Counted from the first letter of the stretch, positions 1 to 9,068 are shown. The stretch is 32,417 nucleotides of DNA from an uncultured Bacteroidota bacterium (GCA_902577515.1 CACGZJ010000003.1:1-32417); one strand, 5' to 3'. Notes: generated by a model from the sequence alone, not told the origin. Translations and numbers: made by a program.

Positions 1-1
1 A

Positions 2-1006
2 AAAGGATTTGGAGTTATTATTCGAACAGTAGCAAAAAATAAAACTGTAAGTGAGTTAGAAGGAGATCTAAAAGATTTGATTCTAAGATGGAAAAGGCTT
101 TGTATTAACTTTAGTAAAGCAGACTCATATCCAACAAAAATCTTAGGTGAAGTTAATAGAACTACATCAAAATTAAGAGATATATTTGATGATTCATTCT
201 CAAGTATATATTTAGATGATCCTAATTTATATTCTGAAATAAAGGAATACATAAAAGTTATAGCTCCAGGCAAATCATCAATAGTTAAATTGTATAAAGG
301 TGTAACTCCAATTTTTGAAAAATATGGAATTGAAAGACAGATTAAATCATCATTTGGTAGAACTGTCTCAATGCAAAAAGGAGCATATCTTATTATTGAA
401 CATACTGAAGCTCTTCATGTAATTGATGTAAATAGTGGAAACAGATCCAACAAATCAAAAACACAAGAAGAGACAGCTATGGAAGTAAACCTAATAGCTT
501 CAGCAGAAATTGCTAGGCAATTAAGGTTAAGAGATATGGGAGGAATTATAGTCGTCGATTTTATAGATTTAACTACTAGAGAAAACAGAAAAAAGCTTTT
601 TGATCATTTCTGTGCTGAAATGGCAAAAGATAGAACAAAACATAAAATTCTTCCACCAAGTAAGTTTGGATTAATTCAAATAACAAGGCAAAGGGTAAGG
701 CCTGAAATGAGTATTAAGACAAAAGAAGCAAATCCAAATAAAGACTTAGAAGTGGAAGCGCCTATTCTGCTCGTTGACAAAATCAATGCTGAACTTAACA
801 AAATAGTTAAGAATTCGCGCTATAAAAGAGGAACAATATATATTCATGTTCATCCATTTGTAGCAGCGTATATAAATAAAGGTCTATTTTCATTGAAGAA
901 TAGATGGAGATTTCATTATAAAAGGGTAATTAAAGTTGTACCTAGGGACTCATATTTATACCTTCAATACAACTTTACTAATAATAGATCTAAAATTTTG
1001 AAATAA
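2..1006 (+). CDS. rng: Ribonuclease E/G family protein (RNase G), 5'-truncated by window edge
   Basis: The reading frame is open from base 2, so the true start lies upstream; the TTG at 77 is internal. The visible part begins with the RNase E/G segment KGFGVIIRTVA and continues through the catalytic region. Metal-binding aspartates are expected in IDVNSG (about 422-439) and VVDFIDL (about 550-570). The C-terminus, with HVHPFVAAYI and VPRDSYLYLQYNF, is the usual Bacteroidota ending. The enzyme cuts single-stranded AU-rich RNA in rRNA maturation and mRNA decay. The CPxCxGxG zinc-link motif of E. coli RNase E/G is not visible: after RPEMSIKTKEANPN the chain runs directly into EVEAPILLVDKI. A strong terminator follows the stop codon. 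Family assignment is firm; RNase G rather than E is inferred from the lack of any long C-terminal scaffold. Confidence 0.93.
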   Translation, partial: KGFGVIIRTVAKNKTVSELEGDLKDLILRWKRLCINFSKADSYPTKILGEVNRTTSKLRDIFDDSFSSIYLDDPNLYSEIKEYIKVIAPGKSSIVKLYKGVTPIFEKYGIERQIKSSFGRTVSMQKGAYLIIEHTEALHVIDVNSGNRSNKSKTQEETAMEVNLIASAEIARQLRLRDMGGIIVVDFIDLTTRENRKKLFDHFCAEMAKDRTKHKILPPSKFGLIQITRQRVRPEMSIKTKEANPNKDLEVEAPILLVDKINAELNKIVKNSRYKRGTIYIHVHPFVAAYINKGLFSLKNRWRFHYKRVIKVVPRDSYLYLQYNFTNNRSKILK

Positions 1007-1014
1007 ATGATAAT

Positions 1015-1047
1015 AAAACCGCTTAGAATTTCTAAGCGGTTTTTTTT
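1015..1047 (+). terminator. Rho-independent terminator of the RNase G gene
   Basis: A 13-bp perfect stem (1015-1027 with 1031-1043, core ACCGCTTAGA/TCTAAGCGGT) encloses a 3-base loop and runs into eight T's (1040-1047). It starts 8 bases after the RNase G stop codon and lies just before recX. It argues against the upstream ATG at 1007 as the recX start, because that reading would translate through the hairpin. Confidence 0.93.
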
Positions 1048-1057
1048 ATATTATAAT

Positions 1058-1507
1058 ATGGAATCATCGGTAAAAAGAAAAATTGAAAATTATTGTGCAT
1101 ATCAGGAAAGATGTCATTCTGAAGTCAAGAGAAAATTAAATAGTTTAGGTGTATATGGACAAGATATTGATGAGTACTTATGCTACTTGATTGATGAGAA
1201 CTTTTTATCTGAAACTAGATTCTCTGAGGCTTATGTGAGAGGTAAGTTTAATAATAATAATTGGGGTAAGATTAAAATTATTAAGGAGTTAAAATCTAGA
1301 AATATTTCAGATTGGAATATTAATAATGCATTAGATCAAATTAGTGAAAAAGAATATAATGATAAGCTTAAAAACTTATGTAAAAAAAAGGTTGATTTTA
1401 ATGATACCCCTCCACCTAAATTAAAAGATAAAATAATTAAAAGTCTAGTGTATAAGGGTTGGGAAATAGATAAAGTAATAAAATTACTTAATCAACTAAT
1501 AAAGTAA
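1058..1507 (+). CDS. recX: Regulatory protein RecX
   Basis: A 149-residue RecX-family protein, a modulator that binds the RecA filament and inhibits its recombinase activity. It has the tandem three-helix repeat pattern, with the conserved SETRFSEAYVRGKF segment at about residues 52-65 and the later WGKIKIIKELKSRNIS helix. I start it at ATG 1058 rather than the in-frame ATG at 1007: the longer version would add 17 residues encoded by the preceding gene's terminator hairpin, and RecX proteins normally begin close to the first helical repeat. A TATAAT-like string immediately precedes the ATG, but I would not call it a promoter. The 3' end overlaps the convergent atpC gene by 20 bases. recA is not in the window. 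Confidence 0.85.
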   Translation: MESSVKRKIENYCAYQERCHSEVKRKLNSLGVYGQDIDEYLCYLIDENFLSETRFSEAYVRGKFNNNNWGKIKIIKELKSRNISDWNINNALDQISEKEYNDKLKNLCKKKVDFNDTPPPKLKDKIIKSLVYKGWEIDKVIKLLNQLIK

Positions 1508-1763
1508 CTTGGTTATTATTCATCTCAACTGTTCCTGACTCAATTTTTAGTATTGTTTCTTTCTCAAAAATTTCAAATTGATCCTTAATGCTAGAATCAA
1601 GATTTAATTTTCCTATAATTTTAACTTCTCCTTTCTTTAAAGTAGATACAATAGGTGCATGATTATTTAATACTTGGAAATTTCCTAATGAACCTGGAAA
1701 GAGGACTGAATCAACTTCTCCTTTAAAAAGAGTTTGCTCTGGAGTAATTATTTCTAAATACAT
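1488..1763 (-). CDS. atpC: F1Fo ATP synthase epsilon subunit, short form
   Basis: A 91-residue epsilon subunit, which couples the F1 central stalk to the c-ring. The N-terminal beta-sandwich is recognisable: MYLEIITPEQTLFKGEVDSV, then the PGSLGNFQVLNNHAPIVS segment at about residues 28-45. The protein stops where that domain ends, so the two-helix C-terminal domain that inhibits ATP hydrolysis in E. coli (139 residues there) is absent. As far as I recall this short form is usual in Bacteroidota. It lies 2 bases downstream of atpD in the same operon. The other F1Fo genes are not in the window, consistent with the split atpDC locus of many Bacteroidota. Confidence 0.93.
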   Translation of the reverse strand: MYLEIITPEQTLFKGEVDSVLFPGSLGNFQVLNNHAPIVSTLKKGEVKIIGKLNLDSSIKDQFEIFEKETILKIESGTVEMNNNQVTLLVD

Positions 1764-1765
1764 TT

Positions 1766-3289
<1,524 letters not shown>

Positions 3290-3305
3290 TTATAAAATTA
3301 AAGTG

Positions 3306-3313
3306 CAAATATA
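3306..3313 (-). promoter_or_regulatory. Probable -7 promoter element of atpDC
   Basis: Read on the minus strand this is TATATTTG, a full match to the Bacteroidota -7 consensus TAnnTTTG. About 19 bases further upstream the -33 site reads TTT rather than TTG. The position, 26-33 bases before the atpD start, is suitable. The octamer is expected by chance a few times across AT-rich intergenic DNA, so this is a candidate only. Confidence 0.4.
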
Positions 3314-3400
3314 TGTTGTATGATTATATTTTAAAAGCTAAAATGCCTTCAATTTTGATAATTTATTAAGAAAAAATATAACAATAAAATAGATGCTTAA

Positions 3401-4474
3401 TCAGAGCTCAATTTTTTGTTTTTCTATTGATTTTATTGCTAAAAATGAGTAAGCTTTTACAACCAGGTTAAGGTATTTAAAACGGGTATCTTTGGTAAAT
3501 CCATTTTTATATCTAAAATATATTTGTTGAACAATTACAGCAATTTTAAATAGTCCAAATACAAAATAAAAGACAATATTTTCTATACTATTTCCAAATT
3601 TTTCATAGTATAAATGAAGAATCTTATTTCTTGTTGGGTTCTTGGTATCCATAGTTATATTAAGACCAACTCCTTTAATAAAATCTGGATCATTGTGTTG
3701 AATCCAATAAGCAAGAGATGTCCCTAGGTCCATAAAAGGATCACCTATAGTACACATTTCCCAATCGAGTATAGCTTTAATTGATAAATCATTCTCATCT
3801 AAGACTAAATTGTCATATTTAAAATCATTATGAATCAGTGAGACATATTTAGATTGAGATATATTAGACTTAAGCCAGTCCATGACTAATTCCATTTCCT
3901 TTAATTCCTCTGTTTTTGAATTCTTATATCTTTTACACCAGCCATAAACTTGTCTGGAGTTATAGCCTTCAGGATTTCCAAAATCACTTAATCCAATTTT
4001 ATTTATATCAAGCTTATGAAGTTCAACAAAGGAGTCTACAAACTGTTCTGCAAGAAAATTAAATTGAGATTTATCATTAATGATTTGACTATAATTGTTA
4101 CTCCTTAAAATAACACCTTTAACTCTCTCCATTAAATAAAAATCTGATCCAATAATATCCTTATCAGAACAATAATGAATTGGGTCAGGGGTTTTATGAT
4201 AGTGATCTTTAAGTGAGGAAAGAACTTTAAACTCTCTTGACATATCATGTCCAGATTTTATTTTTGCACCATGAGGTGGTTTTCTTAGAACGTATTCCTT
4301 TTCATTTGACTTAATTAGATAAGTAAGATTAGAGTACCCTGAAGGGAACTGAAGAATATCAAAACTTTCAATATCATGATCTATAATCTCTGAAAGGTAT
4401 TCGAATAACTTTGAATTATTGAGTTTTTCATCATTTCGAATTTCTGTGGGCCTATCAATTAATTTTTTAGACAT
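3401..4474 (-). CDS. APH-family phosphotransferase, ACAD10/11 kinase-domain type (LvaA-like)
   Basis: A 357-residue aminoglycoside-phosphotransferase-fold kinase. Kinase features are complete: phosphate-anchoring lysine in VLRKPP (K65), a helix-C glutamate in SREFKVL (E81), the catalytic loop HNDFKYDN (H215, D217, N222) and the metal-binding DWE (D237) followed by GDPFMDLGTSLAYW. The RKPP(H/P)G segment and LDWE..T.GDP pattern are typical of the subfamily fused to, or adjacent to, acyl-CoA dehydrogenases, including the N-terminal part of mammalian ACAD10/11 and LvaA of the P. putida levulinate pathway. Those kinases phosphorylate the 4-hydroxyl of 4-hydroxyacyl-CoA. It is the last gene of a leftward operon, 25 bases after the acyl-CoA dehydrogenase. 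Subfamily confidence is good; the substrate is inferred. Antibiotic resistance is unlikely. Confidence 0.85.
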   Translation of the reverse strand: MSKKLIDRPTEIRNDEKLNNSKLFEYLSEIIDHDIESFDILQFPSGYSNLTYLIKSNEKEYVLRKPPHGAKIKSGHDMSREFKVLSSLKDHYHKTPDPIHYCSDKDIIGSDFYLMERVKGVILRSNNYSQIINDKSQFNFLAEQFVDSFVELHKLDINKIGLSDFGNPEGYNSRQVYGWCKRYKNSKTEELKEMELVMDWLKSNISQSKYVSLIHNDFKYDNLVLDENDLSIKAILDWEMCTIGDPFMDLGTSLAYWIQHNDPDFIKGVGLNITMDTKNPTRNKILHLYYEKFGNSIENIVFYFVFGLFKIAVIVQQIYFRYKNGFTKDTRFKYLNLVVKAYSFLAIKSIEKQKIEL

Positions 4475-4499
4475 TATTTAATTGAACTTTAAGGTTTTT

Positions 4500-5687
4500 T
4501 TATTTTTGATATGACTTAAGGATAAGTCTAGCTAACCTAGTTTTATGAACTTCATCTGCTCCATCATAAATTCTGGCTGCTCTTTCATGCCTGTAAAATG
4601 ATGATAGTATAATATCATCTGTTACTCCTAGTGCACCATGGACTTGAATAGCATAATCAACAACTTTTTGAAGCACGTTAGCACAATAAAATTTGATAAT
4701 TGAAATCTCAGCTCTTGCATTGGAAGCTCCAAAAGAATCTATTTTCATTGCAGTTTCTTTTACCAATAATCGAGCTGCATTAATTTCAGCCCTAGACTCT
4801 GCAATCCAGTTTTGAATTGTTTGCTTATCTGAAAGGTAAACTCCATCTTCTAACTCTCTTGATATTGCTCTTTCGCACATTAGGGTAAATGCTCTTTCGC
4901 ACATACCGATCCATCTCATACAATGATGAATTCTTCCAGGTCCAAGTCTTTTTTGAGCAATAGCAAAACCATCTCCCTCAGAACCAAGTATATTTGATTC
5001 GGGTACAATAACATTTTTAAATTTAATTTCTGCATGACTCTCCCAACCTCCACCAGGATGTCCCATTATAGAAACATTTCTAACAAACTCAACTCCTTCA
5101 GTGTTAGTAGGTACTATAATTTGACTTGCTCTTTTATAGGGGTTTGCCTCATTAGGATCAGTCACTACCATTACTATTGCAAAGTCTGCTCCATCAAAGC
5201 TGGAAGTAAACCACTTATGTCCATTTATAATATAGTTTCCATTTTCTTTTTTTGCTACTGTGCCCATTCTTGTAGGATTTGACCCTGCATATCCAGGTTC
5301 AGTCATGGCAAAGCAACTTCTTATTTTACCCTCTAAAAGAGGTGTTAAGTAATCTTTTCTCTGTTGAGAAGTCCCTACTTCAATTAAAATTTCCATATTA
5401 CCAGCATCAGGCGCTTGACAATTAAATAAATAAAACCCATATGGACTTCCACCAAGGATTTCACTAATTTCACCATGTTGTTCAAGTGAAAGACCAATGC
5501 CTCCATAATCAGTTGAGATTTGAGGTAACCAAAGTCCCATTTTTTTAACTTTTTCTCTAAGTTCATTGAGTTTAGGAAGTTTTTCATCCCATTCACAGCT
5601 GTATATCCATGGTTCTAATGAATACAGTTCTTCTTTTACAAATTTTACTATTTTGTCTTTTAATTCTTTAAATTCTTTAAATTCCAT
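4500..5687 (-). CDS. Acyl-CoA dehydrogenase, ACAD10/11 (LvaC) type
   Basis: A 395-residue flavoprotein with all acyl-CoA dehydrogenase domains: an N-terminal helical domain, the middle beta domain with CFAMTEPGYAGSNP and NGHKWFTSSFDGAD, and the C-terminal helical domain with RLGPGRIHHCMRWIG and VHGALGVTDD. Where classical short- and medium-chain enzymes have the catalytic glutamate in YEG, this protein has IYDGADEVH (D375). An aspartate there with DEVH following is, from memory, characteristic of the ACAD10/11 branch. The gene next to it encodes the matching kinase, so the pair looks like a split ACAD10/11. Possible activity: converting 4-phosphoacyl-CoA to 2-enoyl-CoA, or ordinary alpha,beta-dehydrogenation. 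It lies 22 bases after the MaoC gene in the operon. Confidence 0.88.
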   Translation of the reverse strand: MEFKEFKELKDKIVKFVKEELYSLEPWIYSCEWDEKLPKLNELREKVKKMGLWLPQISTDYGGIGLSLEQHGEISEILGGSPYGFYLFNCQAPDAGNMEILIEVGTSQQRKDYLTPLLEGKIRSCFAMTEPGYAGSNPTRMGTVAKKENGNYIINGHKWFTSSFDGADFAIVMVVTDPNEANPYKRASQIIVPTNTEGVEFVRNVSIMGHPGGGWESHAEIKFKNVIVPESNILGSEGDGFAIAQKRLGPGRIHHCMRWIGMCERAFTLMCERAISRELEDGVYLSDKQTIQNWIAESRAEINAARLLVKETAMKIDSFGASNARAEISIIKFYCANVLQKVVDYAIQVHGALGVTDDIILSSFYRHERAARIYDGADEVHKTRLARLILKSYQK

Positions 5688-5709
5688 ATTATTAGTATCT
5701 GTAATTGCT

Positions 5710-6189
5710 TTAATTTGGCATAGAATATATTAACGAAATTGTTTCAGCAACACATACAGGTTTTATTTCTCCTTCTACCTCAAAAATTATTTTAAAAGTA
5801 TATTTTGCTCCACCCTCAACATCCTCTATATTTATTAGCGAAACCCTACCTCTAAACTTTGATTCTGCCGGTGTAGCATTAGGAAATCTCACTTTTTCTA
5901 AACCGTAATTTACAGCAAGAGCAATGTTATTTAACTTGAGTGTCTGGAACACAACCTGAGATGCAAAAGACAAAACATGGAATCCATGAGCTATAGTTTT
6001 CTTATATGGAGAATAGAGTTTTGCTTTCTCCTGATCAATATGTATCCACTGTTTATCTTGAGTTAATTCTGCAAATGAATTTACTTTGTCTTGAGTCATT
6101 TCAAACCAATCTGAAATACCTATTTCTTTATTAAGATATCTATTAAGATCTTCTAAATTTTCTATTTCCGTTGAATAAGATTTTTCCAT
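5710..6189 (-). CDS. MaoC-like (R)-specific enoyl-CoA hydratase
   Basis: A 159-residue single hot-dog-fold protein. The hydratase motif D-x4-H is present as TQDKQWIHID (D45, H50), followed by IAHGFHVLSFAS, a standard MaoC-dehydratase/NodN-like signature. Such enzymes add water to trans-2-enoyl-CoA to give (R)-3-hydroxyacyl-CoA. It sits between the SDR (9 bases upstream) and the acyl-CoA dehydrogenase (22 bases downstream), so it would hydrate the enoyl-CoA made by the dehydrogenase, with the SDR as a candidate for the next or a preceding redox step. The product name is firm at family level; chain-length preference cannot be read from sequence. Confidence 0.87.
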   Translation of the reverse strand: MEKSYSTEIENLEDLNRYLNKEIGISDWFEMTQDKVNSFAELTQDKQWIHIDQEKAKLYSPYKKTIAHGFHVLSFASQVVFQTLKLNNIALAVNYGLEKVRFPNATPAESKFRGRVSLINIEDVEGGAKYTFKIIFEVEGEIKPVCVAETISLIYSMPN

Positions 6190-6198
6190 ATTATATTT

Positions 6199-6975
6199 TT
6201 AATTTATCATATATCCGCCATCTATATTAAAGGTCTCTCCAGTAGTGTAGCTAGATGCATTTGATGCCAAGTAAAGTGCCATTCCTGATATTTCTTCAGG
6301 CTCTGCAGCTTTTCTAATTGGTAGATCTTTGAGCCATATTTCTAACATCTCGGCATTTTGCCATAATACTGAGCTAAGTTTTGTTTTAACTAATCCGGGA
6401 CAAATTGCATTTGATCTAATTCCATATTTACCCCACTCCTTTGCTTGGGACTTTGTTAACATACTAATTGCTGCCTTGCTAATTGAATATACTCCCAGGC
6501 CTTTATCTGGTTTATGTCCTTCAACTGATGAAATATTAATGATAGATCCTGAATTATTTTCTTTCATATATTTCATAACCATATTTGAAAGTTTAAATGC
6601 AGCTTTGACATTAATATCAATAATTTTATTAAATAATTTATCATCTGCATTTTCAAGTCTATCAAAAACTGGATTAATTCCTGCATTATTAACTAATATG
6701 TCGATTTTACCATATGTCTTTATCGTTGTTTCAACTAGATTTTTTAGTTGCTCCTCTTCACCAACATGACACTCAACAGCCTCTGCCTCAAAGCCATTTT
6801 TTTTAATATTTACTGCAATTTCGTCTACACTTTCTTTATTCCTGCTGCTTAAAACTACACTTGCTCCAAATTCAGCAAAAGCTTCAGCTATTGATGCACC
6901 GATACCTCTACTAGATCCAGTTATAATAGCAACTTTATCAGTCAAATCAAAAAGGTTCTTATACTTAATACTCAT
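6199..6975 (-). CDS. Short-chain dehydrogenase/reductase (SDR), FabG/LvaD-like
   Basis: A 258-residue classical SDR with a Rossmann fold. Visible motifs are the nucleotide-binding TGSSRGIG (T19-G26), NNAG (96-99), and the catalytic S150, Y163 and K167 in ISSVEG and YSISKAA. The C-terminal NIDGGYMIN is standard. It is the first gene of the leftward SDR-MaoC-ACAD-kinase operon, and its start faces the acyl-CoA synthetase across a 197-base divergent region. It may oxidise (R)-3-hydroxyacyl-CoA, or reduce a 4-oxoacyl-CoA to 4-hydroxy in the manner of LvaD. Sequence alone does not separate these. Activity as 3-oxoacyl-ACP reductase is possible but less likely in this context. Confidence 0.88.
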   Translation of the reverse strand: MSIKYKNLFDLTDKVAIITGSSRGIGASIAEAFAEFGASVVLSSRNKESVDEIAVNIKKNGFEAEAVECHVGEEEQLKNLVETTIKTYGKIDILVNNAGINPVFDRLENADDKLFNKIIDINVKAAFKLSNMVMKYMKENNSGSIINISSVEGHKPDKGLGVYSISKAAISMLTKSQAKEWGKYGIRSNAICPGLVKTKLSSVLWQNAEMLEIWLKDLPIRKAAEPEEISGMALYLASNASSYTTGETFNIDGGYMIN

Positions 6976-7097
6976 CTCTAATATTTTTATAACTCTGTAA
7001 TATACTAATTGATTTAATTTTCTAAACTAAATAGTATGTAAAAGAAAGAAAAAGATATTTTGCTAATATTTTAATTGAGGTAGTATTTTTTTAAAGA

Positions 7098-7111
7098 TGA
7101 AAATATTCTCA
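7098..7111. promoter_or_regulatory. Imperfect dyad in the divergent lipid-gene regulatory region
   Basis: TGAAAATATTCTCA is a near-palindrome (six of seven base pairs match) in the 197-base region between the divergent SDR operon and the acyl-CoA synthetase. Such dyads can bind TetR- or FadR-like regulators of fatty-acid degradation, but no regulator gene is nearby and AT-rich DNA produces such dyads by chance. No TAnnTTTG octamer is visible on either strand of this region. Confidence 0.2.
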
Positions 7112-7172
7112 TATATTTATTTAAACTGATTGTTAATTTAATTTAGATTAATAATTAAAAAACCAACTGATT

Positions 7173-8852
7173 ATGAGCGCAAATCAAGAACTATTTGAAT
7201 TCAAATTTTACGAATGGGAAGAAAAGTTTAAAGATAAACCTTACCTAAAACAACCTTTTGGTGATGAGTGGGAAGAATATACTTGGGGAGAGGTAGGTGA
7301 TATGGCCAGAAGACTTGCTACAGGACTAAGATCTTTAGGTCTCAGAGATGGTGCTCATATTGGAATTTACTCAAAAAACTGTAGAGAATGGATAATCTCT
7401 GACTTAGCAATTGTTATGGCAGGATACGTATCAGTTCCTTTTTTCCCTTCTTTAAATGGGAAGGAGCTATCATATATTATGGAGTATGGTGATGTTGACG
7501 CACTTTTTTTAGGAAAAATTGAAACATGGGATGAAATTAAAAATGATTTACCAGACGATATGCCAATGATAACATTCCCTCATTATAAGGGGTGTTCTGA
7601 GGTAACAAAAGGGTTTAAGTGGCATGATTTTATAAATAGCTATGAGCCAATTCAAAATCCAAATAAACCTAAATTATCAGATCTATGGACAATAATTTTT
7701 ACATCAGGTACTACTGGTAATGCTAAAGGAGTAATGCTTACGTACCAGGCAATTGATGGTATTAAGGTTGTATTAGATGATCCGAATAATCCTTTAGGAA
7801 TAAAACATGATGGAAATAACGATTTTATATCTTATTTACCATTGAATCATATTTTTGAGAGAGTTGTAATTGAGTGGTGTTCTTTTAGATATGGAGGTAT
7901 TATTTCATTCGTAGAATCTATTGATACTTTTGGTAAAAATTTAAAAGCTGTTCAGCCGCATGTTTTCGCAGCTGCTCCTAGGGTATGGACAAAACTACAA
8001 GTAGGAATTCTATCTAAATTTTCTCAAAAAACATTAGATATTTTACTTAGTATTCCATTATTATCAGGAGTATTTAAAAAGCTGATTCAAAAAGGACTTG
8101 GATTTACAAGAATTAGGATTGCTGTTTCAGGATCTGCTCCTATGCCAGTTGAGCTAATTGAGTGGTTCAGAAAAGTTGGTATTTTTATAACTAATGGTTA
8201 TGGGATGACGGAGAATTGTGCAATTTGTAGCTCTGTAGATGGTAAAGACTTTGAAAAATTACATACAGTTGGTAAACCACAAAAAGGAGTTGATCTAAAA
8301 ATTGATGAGGAAACTGGTGAAATTTTAATGAAGGGGCCTTTTGTAATGACTGGTTATTATAAAAATCAAGAACTAACTGAGCAGACTCTTAGAGGTGGTT
8401 GGCTTCATACTGGTGATAAAGGATTTTTAGATGAGGACAACTATCTTCATATTACTGGAAGAGTTGCAGATAGCTTCAAAACATCAAAAGGGGAATACAT
8501 TGAGCCATTAACTTTAGAGCAATATTTTGTAAATATTAATGAGATAGAAGAAGTCTGTGTTGTTGGACTAGGTATTGCTCAGCCAATTTGTCTTGTTCAA
8601 TTATCTGATATAGGTAAAAAGTGCTCAAATGAAGAAATTTCAGAGATGTTATTAAGTAGGTTAGATGAGGTGAACAGTGAACTTGTAAATTATAAAAAAA
8701 TCTCTACGTTAATAATAGTAAAAGATAACTGGACTCAAGAAAACGGTATAGTTGGTCCAACTCAAAAACTAAAAAGAGGAAAAATTCAGGATAAATATTC
8801 AAAAAACTATCTAAAATGGCATGAATCTGATGAAAAAATCATCTTTGAATAA
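7173..8852 (+). CDS. Long-chain fatty acid-CoA ligase (AMP-forming)
   Basis: A 559-residue ANL-superfamily enzyme that activates a fatty acid with ATP to acyl-AMP and then acyl-CoA. Motifs in order: the AMP-binding loop TSGTTGNAKG (177-186), LPLNHIFERVV, the NGYGMTENC adenylate-binding segment (about 339-347), HTGDKGFLDEDNYLHITGR (about 411-429) and a C-terminal region with the expected catalytic lysine near LKRGK. The length, shorter than plant or yeast LACS enzymes, and the HIFERV segment fit the bacterial FadD15-like/LACS type. It is transcribed away from the SDR-MaoC-ACAD-kinase operon, so it probably supplies that pathway's acyl-CoA; it could also activate exogenous fatty acids for general use. 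The cognate fatty acid is unknown. Confidence 0.92.
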   Translation: MSANQELFEFKFYEWEEKFKDKPYLKQPFGDEWEEYTWGEVGDMARRLATGLRSLGLRDGAHIGIYSKNCREWIISDLAIVMAGYVSVPFFPSLNGKELSYIMEYGDVDALFLGKIETWDEIKNDLPDDMPMITFPHYKGCSEVTKGFKWHDFINSYEPIQNPNKPKLSDLWTIIFTSGTTGNAKGVMLTYQAIDGIKVVLDDPNNPLGIKHDGNNDFISYLPLNHIFERVVIEWCSFRYGGIISFVESIDTFGKNLKAVQPHVFAAAPRVWTKLQVGILSKFSQKTLDILLSIPLLSGVFKKLIQKGLGFTRIRIAVSGSAPMPVELIEWFRKVGIFITNGYGMTENCAICSSVDGKDFEKLHTVGKPQKGVDLKIDEETGEILMKGPFVMTGYYKNQELTEQTLRGGWLHTGDKGFLDEDNYLHITGRVADSFKTSKGEYIEPLTLEQYFVNINEIEEVCVVGLGIAQPICLVQLSDIGKKCSNEEISEMLLSRLDEVNSELVNYKKISTLIIVKDNWTQENGIVGPTQKLKRGKIQDKYSKNYLKWHESDEKIIFE

Positions 8853-9068
8853 TCCCATTTTTTACCAAGTAAAACTTTTCAAAATAACTGCTGACTTAAT
8901 TTTCTATTTGTCAGATGGAAAAATTTATATTAACTTCAACTTCAAATCAGATTAAGTTTAGTGGCGGGATATGCTAAAAATCGATAATTCCCACCATTAT
9001 TCTTGTCTAAAAACAAATAAACTAGTTAGACTTAAGAATTAACTTTCGTATAACAAAACCTAATTAAT
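8853..9068 (+). other. Leader region before the TonB receptor: hairpin and short reading frame
   Basis: This 216-base gap is the longest in the window. It contains an imperfect hairpin, arms 8961-8969 (GTGGCGGGA) and 8989-8997 (TCCCACCAT) with one mismatch. Its GC-richness stands out against very AT-rich flanks. A 20-codon ATG frame (8915-8977, starting MEKFILTSTS) ends within the hairpin loop. A 5-bp inverted repeat, CTGAC/GTCAG, lies earlier (8891-8895 and 8910-8914) and could be a weak terminator remnant for the ligase gene. I do not recognise a known riboswitch class. The closest promoter-like octamer, TAACTTTC near 9042, is one base off consensus. Treat this as a possible structured 5' leader. 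Confidence 0.3.

Noticed and set aside
1007-1057. Upstream ATG extending recX by 17 codons
   Set aside because: It would translate the terminator hairpin of the preceding gene and adds residues not expected in the family.
3401-4474. Aminoglycoside resistance gene
   Set aside because: The APH fold is real, but the subfamily features and the acyl-CoA operon context point to acyl-CoA metabolism.
5034-5282. Cys/Tyr-rich open frame opposite the acyl-CoA dehydrogenase
   Set aside because: It is antisense to a well-supported gene, has no recognisable motif and has biased composition.
6329-6769. 146-codon open frame opposite the SDR gene
   Set aside because: It is antisense to intact SDR motifs; the open frame is a by-product of codon use.
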